A stretch of 64,000 nucleotides of DNA from Hirsutella rhossiliensis (taxonomy: Eukaryota > Ascomycota > Sordariomycetes > Hypocreales > Ophiocordycipitaceae). The stretch is taken from contig NW_025408681.1 of NCBI RefSeq assembly GCF_020360975.1, positions 1,550,001-1,614,000 of the forward strand. The letters run 5' to 3'. Made by a program: the position numbers and the translations under genes. How positions within the stretch are numbered: position 1 is the first letter of the stretch; each line of letters begins with the position of its first letter. Positions 12,365 to 22,311 of the stretch are shown here, piece after piece. Below the pieces are notes generated by a model. That model did no database searches. It had not been told where the DNA came from and saw only the letters and a list, made by a program, of their open reading frames with translations.

Positions 12365-12841
12365 TCTCGCGAAGAGAGATGCAAGAAGTGCATGTAAAAT
12401 GCATAAAGGTGAAATTAGAAGTAAGGGGTCGGATAGGTAGGGCAGAGGGATTTGATTCTTGCAGGAGCAGCAATAAAGGTAGGGGAGTGATTGTTGTATT
12501 TCCTTAATTCTCCTTCTTTTCTCTATCTAACGCCCTTCTTTATACCCGTCTAGCATCTCAATTAACATAGAAGATCCTGCTTAAAGAAGCCACTAATGTC
12601 CTTTCGACTACCGAGCTTTTTGCCGGTTTTTCCCCTCTTTTCTAGCCGTTACCGGCACATCCGTCTTATCTCTCGCCACCTCTATAGGAAGCCATCGCTA
12701 CTTCTGCTTCCCCTCTTGCCCCCACCCTCCTCTCTGCACCTCCTTTTAGCTCCTTCCTTAAAACCTGTTTTTTAGCTTCCTAGGTCCCTCGTGCCAAGGG
12801 ATATCTCCGAGAACTGCGAAATCAGGCCACGCTTCGCGACA
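12365..12841 (-). repeat. Copia-2a LTR (5' LTR in element orientation)
   Basis: 477 bp, partner of 6500-6976, flanked on the right by the AAAGT target duplication (12842-12846) and then by the rest of the Copia-1 LTR. Confidence 0.95.
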
Positions 12842-12846
12842 AAAGT

Positions 12847-13388
12847 AGCTATACTATATTCTCCTAATTATATAAGCTAATAGGTAGTATATTAATTATA
12901 GATAAAATCCTATTATATAGAGTAAGAATCGCTTATTATTTTATATATTATTAGATATTAAACGGGTTGCCGGTTATTATATTATTAGGAATCGAAGGAA
13001 TAGAGCTAGCTTAAAATACTAGCTAAGACCTCTTAAGACCTCTTAAGAATACTAGTACGACTAACCCCCTTTAAACATAAATATTAGTAAAACTAAGACA
13101 CTTTTAGATATACTTAAGGTATTACGGAATTCCTTAGTCTTAAGGCTATACGGTAGCCTAAATCTAGTTCTAAAAGGTTCTTCCGTTTAGCTATAATTAT
13201 CTATATAAGATAGTATATTCGCTAGTAAATAGAGAAAGAATAATTAACTTTAATACCTCTTCTATATACTAATATACTACTAATAAATTCTATTAAAACT
13301 CCTACCTTATACTCCTTCTTCCCCTTTATTATATAGTCTTAGGTAATTTCTTAATTTAATAAAATTCCGCTTTTACTTATATACCTTA
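12847..13388 (+). repeat. Copia-1 3' LTR, right piece
   Basis: 542 bp matching the 5' LTR up to the common end ATATACCTTA, after which Gypsy-A sequence starts. Together with 6467-6499 it makes a 575-bp LTR, against about 558 bp for the 5' copy. Confidence 0.88.
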
Positions 13389-13393
13389 AGATA

Positions 13394-16300
13394 AATTATA
13401 TAATCTAAGAGTTAATACTCTCTTTAAAAGAAAAGTAAATAAGATTAACCTTATTAACGATACTCTATTAAATAGATTAACGCTAAAAGGGGACTTTAAT
13501 TAAAAAAAGACTAAATAAAATACCGTTAAAGATAAGTTATAGCCTAGACCTTACTTAAAATACTTAATAGGAAAATTCTTAAGTATATAGAATGGAACGT
13601 AGCTAGTATAAGAGAAACTTAAAGTAATTTATAAATAATTTAAGGGCTTTCTTATAAAGGTAGAAATCTAGATCTTTAATAGTATTTTATTTAATAAGGA
13701 AGTAGCGTTATCTTAAGCCTTTGTAAAAAGAGGTAAAGTCGACCTAGCTATAGCCCCCCTATAGGTTATTAAGATAATAAAATATAAGGCGTAGTAAGTA
13801 GCCTTAATTTTAATCCTAAAAGTAATAAAGTAGAAAGTTATTAATATCCTTATAATTAAACTAGAAATAAAAGTCCTTAAAGAAAGGTATAGGCTTTATA
13901 AGAACCCCTTTTTCCTTATAGTAAAGAAATATAAAAGATTATACCTAATTAATTCTACTATATATATAAATACTATTATAATAAGAGATATAAACCTACT
14001 ACTAAATATAAATAAGTTTAGCGACTACTTTTTAATATATAAGATCCTTTCCTTCTTAGACTTTTTTAAGCTATAATTAGATCCCTCTTAATATTAAAAG
14101 CTATAATTTAACGATATTCGCGATACCTCTTAGCCTCTTATATATATATATACTCCCTTAAAGGGCTATAAACTTAGCTAGCTAATTTATAAGGATAATA
14201 TAAAGAATCCTATAAAACCTTATACTAAATATCCATAGGAATTTCCTCGATAATATAGGTATTAAAGGGCCCGATATAACGTATAATAATAAAGAAGTAG
14301 TGCTAAAAGTAAGGAGATTTATCTTTAAATACCTTATTAACCTTAATAAAGTCTTAGTTAACTTTAAACTCTTTAGTTATATAATTATAAGGGCTAAATT
14401 AAAATTCTATTAGTAAGTAACTAGAGCTATTAGTTATATTTATAAAATAAATAAAAGGTACCTTATAAAAGCTAAAGTTATTAAGATTAAGAAATAAATA
14501 AGATGCTTTAATATAATATATATTAAAGCTTTCCTTAGTATTATAAGATACTATTAAATCCAAATTAAATAGTTTACTATCTTAGTAAAACCCCTTATAA
14601 ACCTATTAAAGAAAGAAGTCTACTAAGAGTAAGGAGATAAATAAGTAAAAGTAATAGCTGCCCTTAAGGAAGCTATTACTTACTTAGTCTTTTTAGTATC
14701 TATTAATATCGGCCTAAGAAAAGGAGATATTATTTTAATATATAATACTAGTTTACTTAGCTAGGGAGTAGTCTTAATATAAATTATTAATAGAAAGAGG
14801 CGCCTTATAAGGTTTAAAAGTAAAACGTAGTTATTGGTAGAAACTAAATATAATATAATAAAGAGGGAGTATAGGGCTATATTAAGTACGCTTAAGAGAC
14901 TAAGAATATACTTATATAGCGTATATTTTATCTTAGAAACTAATATATAGGTCTTAGTTAATTAACTAAAAGGTACCTTTAAAGATATCCTTAAAGCTAT
15001 AGTAACTTACTAAATAAGCTATATTTTCCTTTTTAACTTTATTATATAATACGTTAAAGGTAAGAAGAATAGTATAGCTAATAGACTCTTAAGAAAGCTT
15101 AAAGGACCTTTTAATATATTATTATTATTATTATTAAGATTATACTAGTAACCTATTTAAAGGTATCTAGAACTTCGACGTTAAAATAAGAGGGAAAAAC
15201 TAAAGTGCCTAGAGGAAAACCCTCCCTTCTTTTATAGCTAGTCCGCCCTTATACTAGGTCGCGGTTATAATATATAGGAATCTTACGCTAGCTATCTTAG
15301 GTATCGTTATAGTTAGTAAGAATTATATTAGCCCCGCTATAAAGTAACCTTAGAAAGTAACTCCTTTATATACGCGGGGTATATAGCGTTAATCGGTAGT
15401 ATAAGCGTTTTTAGTAAACGGTTAATTATATAATTATCTCCGACCTTATCTTATAATAATATCTTCCTAGGCTCTACCTTATTTTTTTCCGCCGTAAAGC
15501 TTAGCGGGCTATTTTTTATTAATGCCGGCCTTTAGCCGGGCTAGTAGTTAGGTTATTATACTAGCTTCGCGCTATACTTATTAAGTTACTAGTATCGGCC
15601 CTAGGTTTTTATTTTCCCGGTCGGGGGGCCCGGACGGGGGTTAAGGGGAGGTCCTAACGAATTCGTCGCTAGGTCTAGGTAGGCGAGGTCCGGGCCGGCC
15701 TACTTATAGCGGGGCTAGACTGCTAGTATATCTATAAGCGCTTTTAGAAGCGCTAATTAGCTAATTAATAAGTAGGTTAGCGTAGTCTACTAGTTTAACT
15801 GAAATTTAATCGTGCCCTTAGCCGGATTCGAACTAACTTTAGCGTTAGCTTTTAATATATTAAATAGGGAAATAGAAGGCGATATTAAAAAGTTTATAGA
15901 CTTCTACTTAAATATAATATAAGGGACTAAGCTATAAGGGGACTACTTAAAGGAATTAAGGATAATTATAAACTTCCTTTAAACGTTAAAACGGCCGGAG
16001 GGCCTTTTTAAATAAGACTATAAGAAGCTACGCTTAAAGAGTTTAAATTTCTATATTAAAGATTAAAAGCTTTAACGGCTTCCTAGGAAAGAAGAAAAAA
16101 GACTTATACTAGTTATAAATAACCTAAAAGAATAGAAAAGGATTATTATAAAGTACTATATATAAATAGAATATAAAGGATAATAAGTTATATATATATT
16201 TATAAAGAATAGGTATTAGTAAGCTAGCCTTTAAAACGATATTTATAGTATAATCTCTTTTTATAAAAAATACTAATACTTTACGACTAAGAGACCCTAG

Positions 16301-17164
16301 GAAGTTATAACCGCGACTATACCTAGCTACTTTATAAGTAAAATTTACTTTAATAGCTAGTATATACTATTTAATTATAGGTATTTATACCTAATAAACG
16401 TATAAGACGACCTTACTAAATAGGTAAAAGTAACCCTAGTTAAAGAAATTACTATAAGAGCTATAACTAAATTTATACTCTTTATTATTTATAGGTATAG
16501 CGTAATACTATATACTATAATCGATAAAAAGCTTAAAATAAAGAAAGACTTTAAGTATATCTTAAAGGATATAAGCGTTAAAGTTATTTAAACTTTAGTA
16601 TATAATCTAAAGGTAAATATAGTAGTAAGATAAAGGTACTAAATATTAATAATAATACTTATAAAAATAGTAGAGAGAAAGGGTAAGTAGATTAAATACC
16701 TTAACTAAGTAATCCTTATAAACTAAATAGTAATTAAAGAGTCTTATAGAATATTAGCTTTCTACTTATTATATAGATAGGAACCGGTATTACCTCTTAA
16801 GGTAAAATATTTAACTTAGCGATTAATCGACTAAGATAAAGTAAAGATAAGAGAAGAATTATTTAAAGTATAAGTATAAGTTTTAAAAAGGAAAGAAAAA
16901 GATATAAAAGAAGCTAAGAAAAGAGTAATAAGATATTAGAATTAATTAATAAAGAAGATAGATAAAGCTAATAAGTGTATAATAAGGAAAGAAAGCCTAT
17001 AACTTTAAGACTTTATTTTACTATTTAATATAAGACGATTAAATAATTTAAAGAGGTAAGCTAAGTATTAAATAAGGTAGAACGGTCCCTTTTAAGTAGT
17101 ATTACGCTTAGAGTAGTCTAAGGTATATAAGATTAAGACTTTAAATTAAATTATACTTAATAAG
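13394..17164 (+). pseudogene. Gypsy-A pol, first piece (reverse transcriptase, RNase H, integrase)
   Basis: Collinear with Gypsy-B pol. The reverse transcriptase box reads FLDN (14243-14254), where FLDD is expected, so a catalytic Asp is Asn. RNase H-like sequence lies at about 14690-15100. A stretch at 15140-15800 interrupts collinearity with Gypsy-B: B continues from ...CCTTCTAACGTATT directly to AGATAGGGAAATAG (24030), whereas A has about 700 extra, GC-richer bases before TTAAATAGGGAAATAG (15862). Integrase follows from about 15870. Stops are TAA/TAG only. Confidence 0.87.
15125..15860. other. About 730-bp insertion within Gypsy-A pol, absent from Gypsy-B
   Basis: This segment separates two parts of Gypsy-A that are adjacent in Gypsy-B (junction near 24030). 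It starts TTATTATTATTATTATT, holds CG-rich tracts (for example GGTCGGGGGGCCCGG near 15620) and ends at GCTTTTAATATATTAAATAGGG. The left flank ends TTTTAATATATT and the right flank before homology reads TTTTAATATATT, a possible 12-bp flanking repeat. Its ACTAGTTTAACTGAAATTT region near 15795 keeps a TG. No coding frame recognised. A solo LTR or a small non-autonomous element is possible. A GTGCCCTTAGCCGGATTCGA motif near 15810 resembles a tRNA T-arm (box B, GGATTCGAAC), hinting at a SINE-like origin. Confidence 0.55.
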
Positions 17165-17169
17165 ATACT

Positions 17170-17426
17170 TATAAGAGCGCTACTAAGAGGTATAAGCTAA
17201 TAAAGTACTTAGGTATATAGTACTAATATATTAGTAGGGTATTAGTAGGGAATCGTGCCTACCCCGCTTATATATTATAGACCTCTCGCTACTTTAACTA
17301 AAAAGGAAAAATCCCTCTTCCTATAAGCTTTAGTCTTACTATAAGGAGAATATAATATATATAGCGTAGTACCTTTAGCTATCTCTACTACCTAACTAAT
17401 CGTACTATAATACGTATTCCCTTATA
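17170..17426 (+). repeat. Gypsy-C 5' LTR
   Basis: 257 bp from TATAAGAGCGC to ATTCCCTTATA, collinear with 45505-45761. TG...CA termini have become TA...TA. It contains paired near-identical motifs (TTAGTAGGGTATTAGTAGGG near 17233). Confidence 0.92.
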
Positions 17427-17454
17427 ATTTCTAAAGCTTCCCTTTTTAGTTACC

Positions 17455-18105
17455 TAGTAGAGATAGCTACTTAGAGAAGACTATATAACGCTCCTATAGC
17501 GCGACGTAGTAGTTAACTAGTCGAGGCCTTTTTATTACGTATATTAGGTATCTACTTAAGAGATAAAGAACTAGAAGATATATCCTTAGAATAGATACTT
17601 ATTATAGATAATATTCTAACTATATTAAAGATATCGCTACCTATAAGCGTAAGACCGTTAACTTATAAAGAAAGGCTTACGGCTATATAAGCGCGTATTA
17701 AGGAGCTAGAGGAGACGAAACGCCTATAAGACCGCGTTATATAATTAAAAGAGGAAATTACTAAACGCGCTAGTGCTATTACTATTTATTCGGGAAAGCG
17801 TCGTCGGTCTTACTCCCTTAAATCGGACGGTAGTCGCGGTAGTAAGGTTAAGATTAAAAATATCGCTTAATTATCTTAACCTATTAATATATAGAAACGT
17901 CTAAACTAAACTTACGATCTAAATAACGCCTTTAAGGTAGCGCCTAGACGCTTTTATCGCAACGAAATAAAGATCCTCTACGCGGTAGATTATATATATA
18001 GCGACTATAAAGTAAGATAGCGCTAATACCTTAAAGAATAGATACCGATCGACCGAACTAAATATAGTATAGATTAGGTATACTTTAAGGAATAGATACT
18101 TATTT
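17455..18105 (+). pseudogene. Gypsy-C gag, N-terminal piece
   Basis: A + strand frame with TAA/TAG interruptions gives a charged, helical-looking segment (RLTAI.ARIKELEETKRL near 17660-17720, then a KRRRS and Ser-rich basic stretch near 17800). It is cut at 18105 by Gypsy-B and resumes at about 30666. The assignment to gag rests on position after the LTR and on the gag-like continuation with a zinc knuckle. Confidence 0.6.
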
Positions 18106-18476
18106 TAACGGGTAAGATTATACCCCTATAGATATTAGCCCGTTAGAGGGATAAGACCCCTAGCACCCCCCTCTAACTTTCTTCTAAGTATACTTAAAGG
18201 CGTTATAAAGACCTCGATTATCTAATTAGGCATTATCCTTAATTATAGTTAATTTAAATTTTTGTTTTTCCCCTTTAAAGTAGATACCGCTAGTTACGCG
18301 ACTTTAGTAGAAACGAAGAGGCATAGAGTAAAGAAATCTCTAAGACTCGCATTTATAACCTAAAGCCTATAGAGCTATATATAGACTAAGTGATTAGATA
18401 ATTGCGCAGTTAATTGCTCTGCTAATCCTTTGCTACGTGCTACGCGTGCTTTAGGTATATGCCCTCGTCCCCGTTA
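18106..18476 (+). repeat. Gypsy-B 5' LTR
   Basis: 371 bp, collinear with 30292-30665 and with the truncated Gypsy-A 3' LTR (50635-50989). The last third keeps unusual CA/TG (TGCGCAGTTAATTGCTCTGC near 18404), so RIP is milder here. Confidence 0.92.
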
Positions 18477-18685
18477 AAACTAGTCTCTAGGGCGTGAACT
18501 CGTTGTTCCGTTCTATTTACACGGCGACGAGTAGCTTTACGAAGCCGAGAACACCCGGAGGACGACGGTACTATTTAGAAAAAATAAAATCTAGGGATTT
18601 AACAATTAAAGCAGCAACTACCTTAACAGCTAAAGTCAGGGACCTAATAAGGCGATAGACTTACCGGGAAATAAATAATTAGATA
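18477..18685 (+). other. Gypsy-B leader with primer-binding region
   Basis: Untranslated stretch between the 5' LTR and gag. It keeps many CA and TG (GGGCGTGAACTCG near 18490, CAGCAACTACC near 18611), unlike the coding part. A primer-binding site should lie at its start but I could not assign it to a tRNA. Confidence 0.5.
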
Positions 18686-21600
18686 ATGCCTTCGCTAGTA
18701 GCAAAGGAAAAGCAATAAGCTAATACTAAAAAACCCCGAGCTCCTATTATTAGCCCTACGACCCCTAATACTAGCGACTCGGTTAAGAAACCACGATCCT
18801 TATATAATGCTTTAAAAGACACAAATAACGACGATAGCGTAATCTAAACCGTTCTAGAACCCTACCGAGACCTCTTACTTATACACGCACTAACAATGTT
18901 AATATAGGTACTAACGAGGGATACCCTAATAACCTTAACCTTAGCTCTCCTCTACGCGGTAGCTTATAGAGAACGTCTACCTCCCGCTAATAGATAAGAA
19001 AGTAAGCAATAAGATAGTTATAATAAGATATCCTCTAACTCCGAAAACTCTAACTCTAAATTTCGCAACCTCGCAATCTATAGGTATACTATGTCTAGAA
19101 ACACTAGCCGTTAAAAAGGATTATCTAATCCTACTACTAGCGATATAAAGAAAATTAAGGTAGATATTAATAAGATTGCTAATAAACTTAGGGATATACT
19201 TACTAGAAGCTAAGATAACCTCGTAGGAAGACTCCGCTAACTACGACTCCTACTTATCGGAAAATTTAACGGTAAAAACGTAACTAAATTCCTTAAGAAG
19301 TTCGAACAGGAGATACGCGTTAACCGTATCTACGACGAGGATAAAATAGACTAGCTCGAAGTCTATATCTCCTCTATATAAGCCCCTACTATTAAAATTC
19401 TTATAGACGGACTTACCTAGGAAGAAGCGAAGAAGAGACTCCTTTAATACTACTACGTATATAATATTAAATAACTAGAAACTGCTAACGACCGCTTAGA
19501 CTATTATAATACTAAAAAGCCTAAGACTATTATAGAAGTTATAGAATAGCTTAGTCTCTACTTATACCTATAGCGTAAGGTATAACCCGACGGCTAGGAA
19601 GAATCTATAGTCTAGTTATACTTTATCTACCGTATAATACCGAAGGAGCTTATTATTAACGTTATAGAGAGAAATAGGAAGATATCCGAAGTTATCTCGA
19701 AACTCCTATATAAAAGCCTTGTCTATATAATTAATAATTATTTAGCACCTCGCTAGGACGTTAAGCGACGAGATATAGTATCTAAAGTCTATAATTAGAA
19801 GCTTAAGAACCTAAAGAAAGACTAGCTCTTCGGGGAAATTAACGAAGTAATAGAGGAAGCCGAATCTAACGAGGGCGAAGAAAAACTTCCTAAAGAGCTA
19901 AAGAAAATAGATAAGAAACCTAGATAGCCCGTAAAGGAGATCTTAGACCTAATAAAAGCCTTTAAAGATATAAAGATTAACCTTACTCGCTAGTAAGAGC
20001 AGATATTTAACTAGCTTAATAGGGAATAGAGATATATTAGTAGCAGAGGCTACTCTTTAAGTCGTAGATAAGAAGGTAGCGTAAATACTATCGGATTTTA
20101 CTACCTATCTAATTAATATATATAGCTTTAGGTTAATGCTTTTAACCGGCCTAAGAGATACTTCTATTACGGTAAAGAAGGACACTACCCCGATAAGTAC
20201 GAGGTATACTCTTAGGACCATAAGATCGGATTTATAATATACGAAGCAGTAAACGGGACTCTTTACCTTAGAAGAAAAGACAACGGAAGCGCAATTCCCC
20301 TAGTGCTTACTAATAGGTTTTCTTAAATAGGTATATATATTCGAAGGCTTATCGTATACTAGGCAGATACGTAGCTAGACTCCTTTATATTACTACTTAT
20401 AAAATAGGTTAAAGCTATAGTTATACTATCTTACCCGAATTAGGCTGCTAGTAAAAGAGAATCCGGTTTCCTAGACTAGTTTTAGAGATACGGAAGCCTA
20501 TATAAGTAGAAGCTAAGGAATCTAGAAGTAAGCGATATAAGAAAAGAAGTAGGAAGGACATTAGTTATTATAATTATAGATAATATATAATAAAGCGATA
20601 TATATAATTAGATAATCTATACGACTACGATAGGGATTAATGCCTATAAGGGGAAAAGATAAAGAGTTAAAGAGGACGTAGAGGAAATCGAGATAACGAG
20701 AATAGTAAAAACTAGCCTAAAGATTATCCCTATATACTATAGATATAGAGTAGATCTAGATAAGAAGTTCGATAGACTTACGGATAAAATCGTTAGAGAA
20801 ATTATATATAAAAGAATCCCGATCCCTTTAAATCACCTAATCGACTTTATTCCTTAACTAAGCGAGAGACTTAGCACGAGATGCGTAGATATAGCCTAAG
20901 GTATAGAAAACACTAAATTCTAGACCCTAGAGAAAGTAGAGAGTAATATAAGACCCTATAGAGCTACGATAATGGTTATAAAAGCAGCCGAAAATAATAT
21001 AGAGAGTAGTTTACTCCTCCTCGAATATCTATAAGGAAAACTCGCGGTAGCTTTAGTATAAGTCGAAGAATAGGACGAAGAATACTAGGTCGAACCGATT
21101 AAGCTTACTTACCCTACTTATAAAGAATCGGATTATAAGTGCCTCGAAGTCTAATAAGCACTAAAGGAAGTTAGGTTTATAACTAATACGATTAGCGCAA
21201 CGTAACTAGCCTAAGGACTATCTAATTAATAAACTCTAGAGGCAATAAGACTAAAGAAAGACGAATTTATTATATAAGAAGTAGCACTCTTAATAAGATA
21301 CTAGGAGATAACTCTAGAGGACCTTATAGCGATTCCTATAATATATATAAATACGGTCCTTATGCCTTTCCGCTCGCTTAAGTATATATAAGACCTACCC
21401 CGCATTTAAGTATAGCTCGGTAGCTAGAAAGCTAAAGTTCTAAGCGCCTTAATCGATACCGGGTCTAAAGGAAACCTTATTACTAAAAGATACGTAAACG
21501 TATACGGGCTTAAAATCCTACCGATAAGAGTATTAATAACGGCGTATACCGGGTCCCCTATAGATATAGTTAGGGAGGTAGAGACTAACCTCTATCTAGG

Positions 21601-22300
21601 AACGGCCTAGATACTAATCCGTCTTTATATTGCGCTAGACGGAGTCTTAGTCCCCTTTATCCTAGGCATACTATTTATTAGAGCCGCGCGTATATTATTT
21701 AATTATTCCCTAAGGAACGGGGATATATAGGTTAAATATTAGATCGGCACTATCTAGGTAGTTACGCTAGCGGTAGGAGCTATTAAATAGGAGCTTCCGG
21801 ACGAGGTCGATATAGCAAAATCCTTTTAGACTACGACCTTAATAGTTAATAAAGACGTATACAAAAGACTAAAGCTTAAGAAGGCTATATAGGAAACAGC
21901 TACCTAGCTCCTAAGAAATTTTTTTTAGGCTTCGGTAATAGAAGTTAAAGAAGATAACCTAGGAGCTACCTAATAATTACGGAGAGAAACCCTTATAGAC
22001 ACCTAAACGGCCGAGATTCTCTTACCGGGAGGCAAGATCCTTAGTTATAGAGGGGGTACTAACTAAGTCCCTAACCTAGCTTACGCTAGCGCAAACGAGC
22101 CCTTAATAGCACTAGTACGATAGTAATTAATTATAGACGAAGGAGATAAGGCGATTCTAGCTATCGGATCTAAGATAGTAGAAGAGATTATTAAAGTTAT
22201 AGTTATAGAGGCTATAGGAGAATTTAAGAAAACATTATTAAAGCTAGAAAGAAGTTCCGAAAGATCTAGAAAGTTAAAGTTAAAATAAGGAGGAAACGAC
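18686..22300 (+). pseudogene. Gypsy-B gag and protease pseudogene
   Basis: One + strand frame from ATG at 18686 (MPSLVAKEKQ) contains a Thr/Ser/Pro-rich N-terminus, a capsid-like part (IGKFNGKNVTKFLKKFEQEI near 19255-19315) and a zinc knuckle at 20159-20200 with spacing C-x2-C-x4-H-x4-C, in which all three Cys codons read TAC while His (CAC, 20183) remains. The aspartic protease follows in the same frame: ALIDTGSKGNLI with the DTG codons at 21455-21463. Pol continues in a different frame, so a -1 frameshift signal or an indel is expected near 22280-22310. Interruptions are TAA/TAG. Confidence 0.88.
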
Positions 22301-22311
22301 CTATTAGATTA

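Larger units (their letters stand above)
6500..12841 (-). mobile_element. Copia-2a: complete Copia element, minus strand, lightly RIPped
   Basis: Two 477-bp LTRs (6500-6976 and 12365-12841) flank a Copia gag-pol on the minus strand. The flanks are a perfect 5-bp duplication AAAGT (6495-6499 and 12842-12846). On the minus strand the LTR starts TGTCGCGAAG, directly after a polypurine tract TAAGGGGGTG, and ends CTTCGCGAGA. Unlike its neighbours it keeps many CA and TG dinucleotides and some intact frames, so it is a younger insertion or escaped heavy RIP. It is still inactivated by TAG/TAA at many Trp and Gln positions. It interrupts the 3' LTR of Copia-1. Confidence 0.95.
364..13388 (+). mobile_element. 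Copia-1: Ty1/Copia LTR retrotransposon, split by Copia-2a
   Basis: The domain order Gag, integrase, reverse transcriptase, RNase H on the + strand is that of Ty1/Copia. A 5' LTR lies at 364-921 and the 3' LTR is in two parts (6467-6499 and 12847-13388) because Copia-2a inserted into it. A possible target duplication is AAATA (359-363) against AGATA (13389-13393), which differ by one G-to-A change of RIP type. All frames are broken by TAA/TAG. Without Copia-2a and its duplication the element is about 6.7 kb. The exact left LTR end is inferred from the TG-to-TA start shared with the 3' copy and is less certain than the right end. Confidence 0.88.
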
